From positions 186,001 through 250,000 of the forward strand of contig JALMQS010000903.1 of assembly GCA_024734495.1 (NCBI GenBank): a stretch of DNA of 64,000 bases. The letters are read 5' to 3'. How positions within the stretch are numbered: the stretch's first letter is position 1; every line of letters starts with the position of its first letter. The notes beneath the pieces were generated by a model. That model saw only the letters and a program-made list of their open reading frames with translations. It was not told where the DNA came from and made no database searches. Source of the stretch: Forficula auricularia. Its lineage: Eukaryota; Arthropoda; Insecta; Dermaptera; Forficulidae. This document shows positions 9,866 through 19,506 of this stretch, piece after piece. The translations under genes and the position numbers were made by a program.

Positions 9866-10068
9866 ATTGAAAAGTTTTTGTTTTGCCGAGAGTAGCAGAG
9901 TTGTTGATTCACAAAGAGAAACAAAGAGGTTGTCCTCTGCTTGATGCAAATAAACATACATACATATATATCGAGATGATATATCTGTATATATATCATC
10001 TCGATATATATGTGTGTATGTTTATTTGCATCAAACAGAGGACAACCTCTTTGTTTCTCTTTGTGAGA
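9866..10068. mobile_element. Penelope-like terminal fragment with near-perfect palindrome
   Basis: 9885-9900 carries GCCGAGAGTAGCAG, which is also found at 13995-14010 and, inverted, at about 53400 and 54885; it marks the end of one Penelope-like family. It is followed by a palindrome (9915-10066) with arms of about 75 bp and almost no spacer, sharing ACAAAGAGGTTGTCCTCTG. No coding sequence is seen. Confidence 0.6.
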
Positions 10069-10460
10069 TATTATATTGTATGATCTAGTTTTTTATTTGC
10101 TGCTTTTTTTGCTTTGGTGGAGGTGTTTGGTGTCTGGTCTGTTCTTGTGTCTGTGTATCGATGAAATGATTTTATTTTATTGATATATTTGCATGTATAA
10201 TTGAAAACATAATATATACCTACTAGAATTGTTGATCGATTTGCGATAGTTGGTAAAAAGATACATTGTAAATCATATATACCATCCGTACCATTTGCAT
10301 TCACATTTCTGGAGTTGGGTTTTTTGCCATTCAGATGATATAATTATTTCTGCCTTCCTGAGGAACTTTTGTAATAAAAAGTACGAAACAGTAGGATCCC
10401 TGTCAACCAAAGCAAAAAAACCAGCAAATAAAACAAACTATATCATACAATACCTATAAA
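10069..10460. mobile_element. Penelope-like repeat bounded by inverted ends, hammerhead-like core
   Basis: 10072-10122 pairs as an imperfect inverted repeat with 10405-10455, sharing TTGTATGAT and TTTGCTTTGGT. At 10358-10400 the order CTGAGGA, hairpin ACTTTT/AAAAGT, then C-GAAA-CAGT is hammerhead-like, with one change in the CUGAUGA box. This is consistent with a decayed Penelope-like terminal repeat. Confidence 0.45.
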
Positions 10461-11398
10461 TGATTTATATTGAACAATTTTTAAGTGAAATAAAATAGCG
10501 TGAAAAATCACTCAACAACAACTGAGTCCTGCCCTTCAATGCCAAAATTGATTATTTTTATAAATAAAAAGAGGACACCAGTATTTTTTAAGTGCAATTT
10601 TTTAAAGAAACTAATTCAAATAAATGATTTATTTAAGATGTTTTACATACTTCTTTCATTGACTCTTTAAGCCCTTAAGGTAGGAAGATCCTCAGAAATA
10701 TCGGTTCAAAAGTGTAAAATAAAAGTTTCCAATAAATTAACTTTTTATTTATTCTTGGAGTATCTTGAAATTCGAATTAGGGGCTTTCTATATAGGTTAT
10801 CACTATACATGTATTGATAAAGAAATATTTATACAATAAATTCAAGTTATTTTATTTTACCTTGCATTATTATCAATCCGATAATGAATCTAAATATGGA
10901 ACATGCAAAATCACATTTTAAAATTTAAATTATAAATATTATTATTATATATAGAATGTGTTCATGAGATTGAAATGACAGTTGAGAGGTAAATCATAGA
11001 TAAAAGATATTTTCAATTTCTAATCTCCAGATGGCAGTAGTGAGTGATTTGGGACAATATTCAAAAATAACTAAATTAAAACAGTAGAAAAAAAAACATT
11101 TTCGAGTAACTTATTAACAAATTGAAATATTCTCATGACTAAATATAAAAGATCAGATAATTAATTATTGTCTTCAATTTCAAATAGTTTTAATGAGAAC
11201 TGAATAAAAAACATTCTTTTTATACTATTGAAAAAATGAAGAAAGTGCATTGTTCATTCACTAGTGTTTGAAATGCAAATGTTTAATAATGCAATGTAAT
11301 ATTGCTGCAAGATTGCTGCAACGTTCATTCCTGTCTGGGTAATGAAGTTTTAAGATCATTATAAACACTTATTTTTATTGTTGTAACTTTTCGATTTA
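10461..11398. other. AT-rich DNA with nothing recognised
   Basis: No coding region, RNA gene or clear repeat. All frames are short. Confidence 0.55.
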
Positions 11399-11796
11399 AT
11401 AGTTATCAAGGGCGGATCCAGGGGGAAGGGGGCGGAGGGGGCGACCGCCCCCCCATAGAGGCCCGTGCCTGGCGGGAGTGCAACACGTGCGTCGCACGCA
11501 GAGGCCAAAAAACGGCGGCCAAATCGACAGGGAATTTATAACAATTTTTTTTATTTTAATGAACTTAAAATATGAGATATGAAATTTGTATTTTTTTAAA
11601 AAATTTTAAAATTGAAAATAAAGTTCTATGTGTGTGTGGGGGGGGGGGCGTTTCTGACCCCCCCCCCCCCCCCCGCGCTTGGACAATTCGATCGCGACAC
11701 ACTTTCGAGATAAAAAGTAGATCTTATATACATCGTGCACCTTATATACATTCCCTCCCCCCATAAAAAATTCCTGGATCCGGCCTTGATAGTTAT
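11399..11796. mobile_element. hAT-type MITE with 8-bp target duplication
   Basis: The element at 11407-11788 (382 bp) has inverted ends CAAGGGCGGATCCAGG and CAAGGCCGGATCCAGG and is flanked by an exact 8-bp duplication ATAGTTAT (11399-11406, 11789-11796). An 8-bp duplication with CA-starting ends fits hAT. The interior has G and C homopolymers (11640-11675) and no transposase. Confidence 0.88.
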
Positions 11797-11825
11797 TTAC
11801 TTAATAATCAATTATTAATAATTAT

Positions 11826-12990
11826 TATTTGATAATTTTTTTATTTTTTTATTTTCATTTTTTTACAATCAGTTACAAAATGTATCTATAAGTAAAATTG
11901 ATAAAAGAATACAAACACACTCTCGTTCATACGGTTCATTCACGCAATTCATTTACACAACTCGTGATAGGGCAAGTCATTCATTGAAGACCTTCCTAAT
12001 AGTATTTGTTTTCCCAATTATTTTGTTGGTAGCGGTCTTCTATGTCTAGGATGTGATTTTTCTTCAGTCTTCTTATCGTTTGACTGTTGTCGAGAAGATT
12101 GATGACTGATGGGTTTGTATGATTTTCCAATTTGTTTACATGCTTTATGAATGCGCGGTGAATTTCTTTCCTGATCGAGGGAACAAGAAGGTCTTTGTGG
12201 ATGGACTCATTTCTTATGTACCAAGGGGCGTTGGTTATGCCCCTAAGAATTTTAGATTGGACTCTTTGGATTTTGCTCAAATTCGATTCGCTGGCTGTAC
12301 CCCATAATTGGCAAGCATATGACCAGATTGGCCTTAAGATTGTTTTGTACAATAGAACTTTATTTTTTAATGACAATTGCGATTTTCTTCCAATTAACCA
12401 ATACATATTTTTGTATTTAAGTTCTAATTGCTTACGTTTTGTATCAATATGATTTGTCCAATTGAGTCTGGAGTCTAAATGCAAGCCTAAATATTTTACC
12501 TTGTTGTTGTAAGGAATATTTTGGGAATTCAAGTAAACAGGTGGGCTTATAATTTGTTTATTTGTGAAGGTGATGTAGGTTGACTTCAGCTCGTTTACTT
12601 GAATTCTCCATTTGTGTAGCCAATTTTGTAGTGTGTTTAGCTGTTCTTGGAGCTGGATTGATACTGTTTCTGGCTCATTTCCGGTGACAAGTATAGCGGT
12701 GTCATCAGCGTAGGTCGCAATAAAAGTGTCATCCAGTATTGGGATATCCGCTGTGTATATTGTATAAAGTAGTGGCCCTAATATGCTTCCTTGAGGAACT
12801 CCTGAATGAATTTGATGGTAACTCGAGAAATCATTTTTTATTTTAACTTGAAAATATCTATCTTGCAAATATGACTTGAAAATCCAATAGTATTGATCCG
12901 GGAAGAGTTTTTTAATTTTATAAAGGAGTCCTTCATGCCACACTTTGTCGAATGCCTGTTTAATATCCAGAAACAGACCAGAACAGATTT
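11826..12990 (-). mobile_element. 5'-truncated Jockey-like non-LTR retrotransposon
   Basis: It comprises a reverse transcriptase C-terminal region (see the coding entry), about 130 bp of 3' untranslated sequence, and an A-rich tail near 11826-11870 on the minus strand. Homology to the reverse transcriptase stops near 12985, so about two thirds of the element is absent, as is usual for target-primed insertions. No clear target duplication is found. Confidence 0.8.
11996..12985 (-). CDS. Jockey-like reverse transcriptase, C-terminal 315+ residues (fragment)
   Basis: This is the longest intact frame in the window. It contains, in order: LDIKQAFDKVWHEGLLYKI (reverse transcriptase block with a catalytic aspartate, lying upstream of the first methionine), SGVPQGSILGPLLYTIY (block 4), TYADDTAILV (catalytic YADD), KYLGLHLDSRLNWTNHI (block 7), then the thumb/C-terminal region with LRPIWSYACQLWGTAS. 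The order and wording match Jockey-clade reverse transcriptases, which copy element RNA at a nicked target. The endonuclease and the first reverse transcriptase blocks are absent. The frame is open to about 13000 without a start. No stop or frameshift interrupts 330 codons, so the copy is fairly young, but it cannot be a complete gene. Confidence 0.9.
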   Translation of the reverse strand, partial: CSGLFLDIKQAFDKVWHEGLLYKIKKLFPDQYYWIFKSYLQDRYFQVKIKNDFSSYHQIHSGVPQGSILGPLLYTIYTADIPILDDTFIATYADDTAILVTGNEPETVSIQLQEQLNTLQNWLHKWRIQVNELKSTYITFTNKQIISPPVYLNSQNIPYNNKVKYLGLHLDSRLNWTNHIDTKRKQLELKYKNMYWLIGRKSQLSLKNKVLLYKTILRPIWSYACQLWGTASESNLSKIQRVQSKILRGITNAPWYIRNESIHKDLLVPSIRKEIHRAFIKHVNKLENHTNPSVINLLDNSQTIRRLKKNHILDIEDRYQQNNWENKYY

Positions 12991-13535
12991 TGATAATTAA
13001 GTTAAATAATTGTTAAAAATAATTATTAAGATTTTTTTGAGTTCTAATTGATTCGTGTATTTTGTTTATTTGATGTCGTATAAAAAATAGTTCTTATGAA
13101 AGTTGTTCAGTTTCTGTTGTAGATTAAGTAAACGTATAGAAAAATATAGGGTTCTCTTTAAAAAACAGAACTTGACATTGAAATACCCTTGAAATCTTGT
13201 TCTACGTCGACAAACAATAGCGTAGTTTAGTTTCCCCCTCGATATAAACAAACTTTTATTTGAAACTTTTTTCCATATAATCCACTGTTTTTGAATTATA
13301 AGACTCTCTCAAGATAAAAAAAAACTCACCCGGTATATGAAAAATATACAAGTTGAAGTTGAAATATTTGATGATAAGTTTCAGGACTGAGAAAAATGTT
13401 AGATATTTAAAAAAAAAGTATTTGAAATTTCTTTAAAATATATTACAATTAAATTCCCTGATAATTCCAGGTTTGACGTGTTGAAATGCATGGAAGCAGC
13501 AGAGTTAACAAGATTTAAATATGTTCAAAAAACAT
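12991..13535. other. AT-rich spacer, nothing recognised
   Basis: No gene is supported. A frame of about 25 codons at 13466-13545, beginning after TTCCAG, runs into the hAT remnant but has no diagnostic motif. Confidence 0.5.
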
Positions 13536-13542
13536 TAGTAAG

Positions 13543-13848
13543 TTGACCATTTGGTTTCAATGTCGACAATGCAGCAGCCAGTATTCAATTGGACCTGATA
13601 AATTTGCAATCAAATTTACTGCTAAAAAAACAATACTGGAATTTTATACTTCTTTAAAACCAGAAATCTTTAAAAATATTCTGGATTATGCACAAAAATA
13701 TTTGGCTTCAACTTACATTTGCGAAGCCACATTTTCGTTAATGAAACATACGAAGAACAAAAACAGATGCAGAATAACACATCAAAATTTGGAAGGAGTT
13801 CTTCGAATAGCCACTGGCCAATTAAATCCTAATTATGATATATATTAA
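13543..13848 (+). pseudogene. hAT transposase C-terminal remnant (second lineage)
   Basis: Two overlapping frames give one protein. The first (13548 to about 13655) reads PFGFNVDNAAASIQLDLINL; the second continues to the stop at 13846-13848 with ASTYICEATFSLMKHTKNKN and EGVLRIATGQLNP. This is the C-terminal hAT domain of the group that includes domesticated GTF2IRD2- and SCAND3-like proteins (pattern PF-V, STY-CE-FS-MK--K, L--LRIAT). A frameshift near 13630 separates the halves. It is not related in detail to the hAT fragment at 3443-3853, so it belongs to another lineage. I see no termini or target duplication. Confidence 0.8.
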
Positions 13849-14088
13849 TAAATCAGGTGGATTCCAAATTTAACCCCACACACAAAGTAAAGTTTATTGT
13901 ATTCATTTCGTTACATAATAAAAATGTTCATTACAAATTTTATTTTTATCTATAATGAATTTGTATTGGTATTATTTTTAAATTGGAAAGTTTTTTGCCG
14001 AGAGTAGCAGTAATTTATATATATTGAAGGAGCACTAAATAAAAGAGTGTGTCTTCTGCTGAAGTTATAAATTTTATTTATTTATAGC

Positions 14089-14136
14089 GAGACTCATAGT
14101 TTCGAGGGGGCTTCGTTGCCCTCTTCATCAGTCTAT
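14089..14136 (-). ncRNA. Hammerhead ribozyme motif (minus strand), best preserved
   Basis: On the minus strand the order is AGA-CTGATGA, a GC stem-loop (GAGGGC, loop, GCCCCCTC), C-GAAA-CTATGAGTC-TC. CUGAUGA and GAAA are intact. Stem III would be ACU/AGU with a tiny loop, the predicted cut follows GUC, and stem I pairs AGA with UCU. This fits the minimal hammerheads described in Penelope-like elements. One extra A between CUGAUGA and stem II needs structural checking. Confidence 0.65.
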
Positions 14137-14329
14137 TACAATGTATCCACAGGAATTAATTTATGAATGAAAGTTTTACATTTTTCATGTGTTAAGGTTA
14201 TAAATTACACAGAGTGGGCAAGTTAAGAATTGACAATCCCTAACTTGCCCACTCTATGTAATTTATAACCTTAACACATGAAAAATGTAAAACTTTCATT
14301 CATAAATTAATTCCTGTGAATACATTGTA

Positions 14330-14374
14330 ATAGACTGATGAAGAGGGCAAAGCCCTCGAAGCTATAGTCTCAAG
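14330..14374 (+). ncRNA. Hammerhead ribozyme motif (plus strand), inverted partner
   Basis: CTGATGA (14335-14341) is followed by a perfect GAGGGC/GCCCTC stem and GAAGCTATAGTC. It mirrors the motif at 14089-14136, but GAAA reads GAAG, which should weaken or abolish cleavage. Confidence 0.55.
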
Positions 14375-14459
14375 TAAGTATAATAAATAAAATTTGCAGG
14401 ACCCAGCAGTAGCCACACTCCTGTATTGTCTCCTTCAGAGGTATTATTTTTATTTCTAC

Positions 14460-14925
14460 TAAGTTTTTTATAAGGGCTTCGAGCAGTGGTAAATTCTTCG
14501 TGGGATAAATTAAAGAAATTAGGTTAAATGTCAAGTCCTAATGTCCTAGAGATATGCAAAATTTTATTTAGTTCTCACAAGCAGAGATTACGTGAGGTAG
14601 AGAGAGGTCATACCATCCTTGTTAAGGTTTCCTTAACAACTTATGGCAAATGTCGGGATGGCTAATGCGTCGTTTGCTCCTGGTATCGAGTTTTTGAGCA
14701 GGATTATTTAAATTACGTTTTGTCTTTTGATGGAAATCATGTTATTTGTTAATGACAATAAATTTCTATTTTTTTTTCTTTTTTGTTTGTTAATTGTCAA
14801 TTTCTTTGTATTTATGTTTATTAATTTCTGTAGTTAATTTGTATTGATGTTTTGTTGATCTGCCACCGAGGACTTGTGCCTCTAAGCAGGTCGAGTAATA
14901 AAGATTTATTTATTTATTTAAATTT
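14460..14925 (+). mobile_element. Probable 3' end of a non-LTR retrotransposon
   Basis: The stretch has no reading frame and ends with AATAAAG followed by several ATTT units (14899-14920). A polyadenylation signal followed by a short tandem tail is the usual 3' end of CR1/Jockey-type elements. The 5' part is missing and the left boundary is uncertain. Confidence 0.4.
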
Positions 14926-14970
14926 ATCTCCAACTTAATATGTGTAATCAAATGGCTATCAAGGCTGGTC

Positions 14971-15719
14971 TTATAAGGATATCTCAGAACATCTATAAGG
15001 TTTCTCTCCTGTATGTATCTTTAAATGATTTGTGAGAGCAGATTTATCTGAAAAGCGTTTTTTACACTGATCACAGCCAAAAGGATTTTTACCGGAATGT
15101 ATCCTTATATGCCTTCTGAGAGAAGATTTAACTGAAAAGTGTTTTTCACACTGCGGACATCCAAAAGACTTTTCAACGGAATGTATCCTTAAATGTGATG
15201 TGAGAGCAGATTTGTCTGAGAAGCGTTTTTCACAATGCGGACATACAAAAGGCTTTTCTCCAGAATGTATCCTTAAATGCGTTGTGAGAACAGATTTGTC
15301 TGAGAAGCATTTTTCACAATGCAGACAACCAAAAGGCTTTTCACCGGAATGTATCCTTAAATGCCTTGTGAGATTAGATTTTCTTGAGAAGCATTTGTCA
15401 CAATGGGGACATTCAAAGGGCCTCTTCCCGGAATGTATAAGCAAATGACGATTGAGGTTTGATTTGAATCTAAATCTCTTTTCACATTCTGTACAATTAA
15501 AATATTTCCGACCTGAATGAATGAGAAAATGTTAAATATTTTTCAGAATGGATTTCACTGGATATTAAAGATTAATTTTACCTTTTTTTAATCCATTAAT
15601 ATTAAGATGATTTTTGAATATAGTGGATATTTTCATATGAATACATTTCTTTTGATGTTTTTCTAAAAATGCTTCGCTGATAAATTTCATGTTACAATAG
15701 CAGCATTGATGAAGTGGCC
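14971..15719 (-). CDS. C2H2 zinc-finger protein gene, two exons seen, 5' incomplete
   Basis: The exons are 15582-15719 and 14971-15512 (stop included), joined across a 69-bp intron (15513-15581) with donor AAG|GTAAAA and acceptor TCATTCAG|GTC; the reading frame is continuous across the junction. The upstream exon has its own acceptor (TTTAATTTCAG) and encodes a CYCN...HQKKC finger of C2HC form. The downstream exon encodes six C2H2 fingers (C-x2-C-x12-H-x3-H) with HSGEKPF-type linkers, then ends after a seventh linker and a lone cysteine. Such proteins bind DNA in the nucleus. Missing upstream exons should carry the start. Several fingers have a degenerate linker (HSVEKSF, HSGKNPF). It could be a host gene or a recent duplicate; I cannot assign an orthologue. 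Confidence 0.75.
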
Positions 15720-15763
15720 CTGAAATTAAACACAATTCATTTTAAATTATAAACCTTATCATA

Positions 15764-15890
15764 AATTTTAATGTGAAACAAGTGACCTAGAAAACCTAAG
15801 TCATAGTATATAAATATTTCATATAATATTTATTTACTTTTATCTTTATTAAAGTTGTTTCACGTTGCAACAACATCACAATCTCTATTA
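15764..15890 (+). repeat. Half-copy of the foldback MITE at 7735-8030
   Basis: It matches the right arm and outer flank of that element (shared words AATGTGAAACAAGTGACCTA and ATTAAAG-TGTTTCAC). It lies just upstream of the first visible zinc-finger exon, within its presumed intron. Confidence 0.7.
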
Positions 15891-16281
15891 ATTACTTTTC
15901 AAAATTATATCCTAGAATCCCTATCTAAGATTTATCATTTAATGAAAAAAAAACTAATTTTAAATGAATCTGACATTTATAATAAATATTTTCTAAGGAT
16001 GAATTAATATTTAGTATTATGAGAGAATTCTTATTTTATAGTGTGTGGCCCCTTCTATATAAATCCACTTCCCTCTTTTACTTCGAGAAAAATCCATTAA
16101 TTATTTCTACAGCAATAGATTTTACAACAGTTTATTAATTCGAAAATTATAGATAATCTAAAATATTGAGCTGGTCAAACAATTTACGAGTCAGAAAATT
16201 TAATTTTCTGGGTGAATTTTAAATTGCTCTTGATGTGAACTTATTTGTGAAATATTAGGTGGTTTCACACGGAAATTCTAT
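15891..16281. other. AT-rich spacer
   Basis: Nothing recognised. Confidence 0.5.
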
Positions 16282-16960
16282 TTTTTTTTCTTTTTTTTTT
16301 TTTAATGCAATCGAATGCAAGAACGGGCGCACCAGAAAAGATGCAACCCCTATCGATCTCGAAAGACCCTTGCATTACCGAAGAGAAGGGAGAGTTGATT
16401 AAGTGAGAGGGTGGAGACGTAGGTGTTTATGCACTCGGCTTTTGAAGGTTTGAAGATTATAAGGGCTGGGAAAGATGGAGGCTGGGAGCCAGAATCATCA
16501 ATTAGCCTGACGGCTCGTTTCTGAATTGCATCCAGGGTAGCAAGAGAATATTTTGAGGCTCCTCTCCACAGATGAGGGCCATATTCGAGACAGGGGCGGA
16601 TAGATGGTGAGAAAATGTAGGGGCGTGAAAAATCGCTTAGACCTGAATAAGAGGCCAATCTTCCATGCTGCAGATTTCGCCACAGAGGAGATGTGTTCGT
16701 TCCAAGACAGGTCAGATGCGACAGAGACGCCCAACATGGATAGGCTGCCACACATTTTCAGGGTCTGTTAACTCCAAAATTTCGAGATTCTCCTTGCTTT
16801 TTGTCCTAAAAACCCGGCACAGCTCGCCTTCTGACGCAATGTCCTCTAATTCATAAAATTTCGAGACTTCTTCCATTCGAATTTTTAAATTTAGAGCTGT
16901 AATTTTTGCCATGCAGGGTGTAACAACGATAGAGCAATGCTCCAATCGCTTCCAATGAGG
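16282..16960 (-). mobile_element. 5'-truncated non-LTR retrotransposon, family N
   Basis: The minus strand carries a reverse transcriptase C-terminal region in three overlapping frames and ends in a poly-A tail (the T-rich run at 16287-16311 on the plus strand). Frames join as LEILELTDPENVWQPIHV, then ISMLGVSV-type block, SDLSWNEHISSVAKSAAWKI, then RPCLEYGPHLWRGASKYSLA and LDAIQKRAVRLI. The same family supplies 56795-57376 and 62290-62744. At least two frameshifts disable it. Confidence 0.82.
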
Positions 16961-17329
16961 ATAATAACAAGTCCATATAGGACACGTATATCGGCGAAAA
17001 CACTCGCTTAATGTGATTCAATGATTAGTAGGGTGGAGTGAAAAAACTAAAATCAAAAATTTGAAACGGGCGTATGCGGGATGTTGCCTAATACAAAGTC
17101 CATTTATAATATAAAATCTGGGCTAAATCAAATTATATCTTAAGGTGCCCCTTCAAGTGTGTATTGCGCCGGCTCGACGTGAATGCACTTTTGACGTTGA
17201 CTGATGAATTCTCTCTGAAAACAACCGAAAACATGCCGCGCTGGTCAATAAAAATGCACATTGCACAATCCGGAAATAATTTTAATTGACGTTAAGCATT
17301 CCAAATAAGAGTTATATGAGTTTTCGACG
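16961..17329. other. Spacer between the non-LTR fragment and the foldback element
   Basis: No gene is supported. No repeat is clearly seen. Confidence 0.45.
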
Positions 17330-18190
17330 GTTTCTGGTGCTAAAAACTACGAAAATTTTGGGCTTTTTTTATATTTTGCTTATAACCCGAAAATCATGCG
17401 TCCTACAGAAAATTTTACTCTTATCAAAATGAAAGAGCATAACATTACGCGTCGAATAATCTACTTATAAGTTAAAATATCATCAGCCGTTTAGCAACAA
17501 TCGATCGTCAAAATAGGCAATTTACCAAGTGAATTATGCTCATTAGGGGGTCACAAGAAACATCTCTACCAATTTTTGCGTCGCTAACCCCCAGAATTGT
17601 TACCAATTGGTTAAAAAACGGGATTGCTACCATTCATCTTAATAATTGGACAACGGTAACTCGTGCCGCAATGTGGTTGAAAAAATTGGAGTTTTTCATT
17701 CCTAAAATGAAAACCACTCATCCTAGAAACTTGATACTTGTCTCGTTTTCGAAGAAATTTTGTTGTCTTGAAGTTTTATTTGAGCCACTTTTTTGTTAAA
17801 TCTTTTAGATTAGAAGAATCCAGCATTTTCCAAGACGGGACATGATCCGAACTTATTGCGGCACGGGTTGTCAAATTAAGATGAAACTTTGCCAATCTCA
17901 TTTTTTAGCCAATTGTCAACTATTATGGGGATCAGCACCATAATTCGAAAACTGGTTTATTTTGATCCCATAATGAGAATAATTCACTTTTCCGCAAAGT
18001 TGGTAAAACTGCCTATCTTTGACGATCAATTGTGGTTCAAAGGCTAAACTGATTTTAAGTTTCCCGTAGCATATTCCTCGAGAAATTCTATGCTCTTTCA
18101 TTTTGGTAAGAGTAAAATTTTCCGAGATTTTTGAGTTATAAGCAAAAATCTGAAAAAAGTCCCAAATTTTCGTGGTGGCAAAAGGTCACC
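17330..18190. mobile_element. Large foldback element, arms about 300 bp; related copy at 56440-57500
   Basis: 17330-17690 pairs with 17845-18190 as an imperfect inverted repeat, for example TTTTACTCTTA-CAAAATGAAAGAGCAT and CGATCGTCAAA-ATAGGCA in both arms. The centre (17690-17840) contains AAAACCACTCATCCTAGAAAC, which also occurs at 57460-57482 in a second copy that was split by a non-LTR insertion. A frame of 87 codons in the left arm is not conserved between copies, so I treat the element as non-coding. Confidence 0.7.
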
Positions 18191-18532
18191 TTAAGATTGC
18201 ATCGTAGGAAGTTCAAATTTCACACACATGATTACACTTATAGGTTACCTGTAGTTTTGGCCCGTGGAAGAAAAGAAGGTGGTGGGCGTAATATTTAAAT
18301 AAATTATAAATTTTAATATGAAGATTGATACATGATATTTAAATCAAAATCAAATTTAAATATTTCTAAATCGAAAGATGAAAATTATTATGTAATTAAA
18401 ATGTATGATAAATTCACGAGATGTCGGTAACCACGTTCTTTTATTTTCAATATTATTTGCAAGTATTCTAAATTAATCAAAGGAGTTTTGGATATTTTAG
18501 GTAGCGCGGCTTTCAAAAGCTAATTCATTTAT
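18191..18532. other. AT-rich spacer
   Basis: Nothing recognised. Confidence 0.5.
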
Positions 18533-19506
18533 TCCATATATATAAAATTAAGGTTTTGTCTGAACATTGGTCCAAATCACGCCAAATTTTGGTTGCCCAC
18601 GTTTCAAGCAAAGTTATGAACGAAAACACCCTCAACAAAATTCCTGTATGTCTGTCTGTCTGTACGTTTCCGTGGTTTCCGCGAAAATTTGCTCACGATT
18701 CGCGTAAAAACGGCTGAAGAGATTATTATGAAATTTCAAATTTGCATCAGATGTCTTCTAACTTATGTTTATAGATATATAACGTTTTGATATTTTGACC
18801 CCAAAAGTGGGTTTGGGGGGGGGGGGGGCGCACGAATGAAAATTGTCAAATAACTCCTAAACTATTAACTCTACGGCAAATGTTATTATGTGCAAAGTTG
18901 TAGTTGATGTTATTTCTGATAACTTTTGTTTAAAAAAACTCAACAAAATTTTGTATACATAATCTGTGGGTCACTAGAAGGCTAGAAATGCAAAAGCTAA
19001 CCACTCAAAATGGGGGGGGGGAGAGTCAAAAAATAAAAATTCTTACCCTTGGAGCAAACTCAACCAAATTTCTATACTTAATTTGAGGACCCCTAGAGAG
19101 CTAGAAATGCCAAAACTGGGTGCGTGGGGTGGAATAGAGTGGGGTGAGTTAGGGTATGAAAGAGGGTAGAATGGGGTGTGAGGCGGAGCAGGGGGGGGTA
19201 GGAATACAGGGGGCTAGGCGGGGTGTGTGGTGCGCGAGGGTGGTGGAAACTGGGTGGGTGGGGTGCGGGTAGTAGTTCAGGGTTGGTGGAGTGGGGGGGT
19301 TCAGGTGAGGGTTCAGAGGCGTAGTGGGGTACTACGGGGGTGGGGGCGGTGGTTGGGTACGGGTACATGGTACGGTGGTGCTGGGTGGGTTTAGGGGGTG
19401 TGGTGCGTTGGGACTGGGGTGGGAGGGTGGGTTTCGTGGGTTGGGGGTGCAGGGGGCGTGTCACCTGGTTAGCAAGAGGGCCACCGAAGGCGGGCGTAGC
19501 AGCTAG
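18533..19506 (+). mobile_element. Non-autonomous Helitron, family A, second copy
   Basis: It begins TCCATATATATAAAATTAAG and ends GCAGCTAG directly before T, after a GC hairpin. It aligns with 8652-9843 through the CTGT microsatellite, the ACTCCTAAACTATTAACTC segment and the repeats of about 110 bp, but without the non-LTR insertion, so it provides the empty site for that insertion. The G-rich tail block (19110-19470) is different in detail from the first copy. No protein is encoded. Confidence 0.8.

Larger units (their letters stand above)
13975..14450. mobile_element. Penelope-like element remnant: inverted terminal repeats with two hammerheads
   Basis: Two long arms (14089-14228 and 14240-14376) are near-perfect inverted copies around a 12-bp centre. 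Each arm ends outward in a hammerhead-like motif. Outside these, 13985-14060 and 14390-14450 hold matching tails (GCCGAGAGTAGCAG on the left; GTCTCCTTCAG on the right) found again near 53240-53400. No reverse transcriptase is left. It is best read as a head-to-head pair of Penelope terminal repeats. Confidence 0.75.

Noticed and set aside
9528..9999. Proline- and histidine-rich open frames on the minus strand
   Set aside because: They are translations of the G-rich Helitron block; composition alone keeps them open. The same applies to 19093-19540 and 20571-21025.
15200..15448. 82-residue plus-strand frame with repeated CILKC words
   Set aside because: Antisense of the zinc-finger repeats.
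16665..16945. Overlapping frames on both strands near 16.7 kb as separate genes
   Set aside because: The minus-strand frames are pieces of one frameshifted reverse transcriptase; the plus-strand frame is its shadow.
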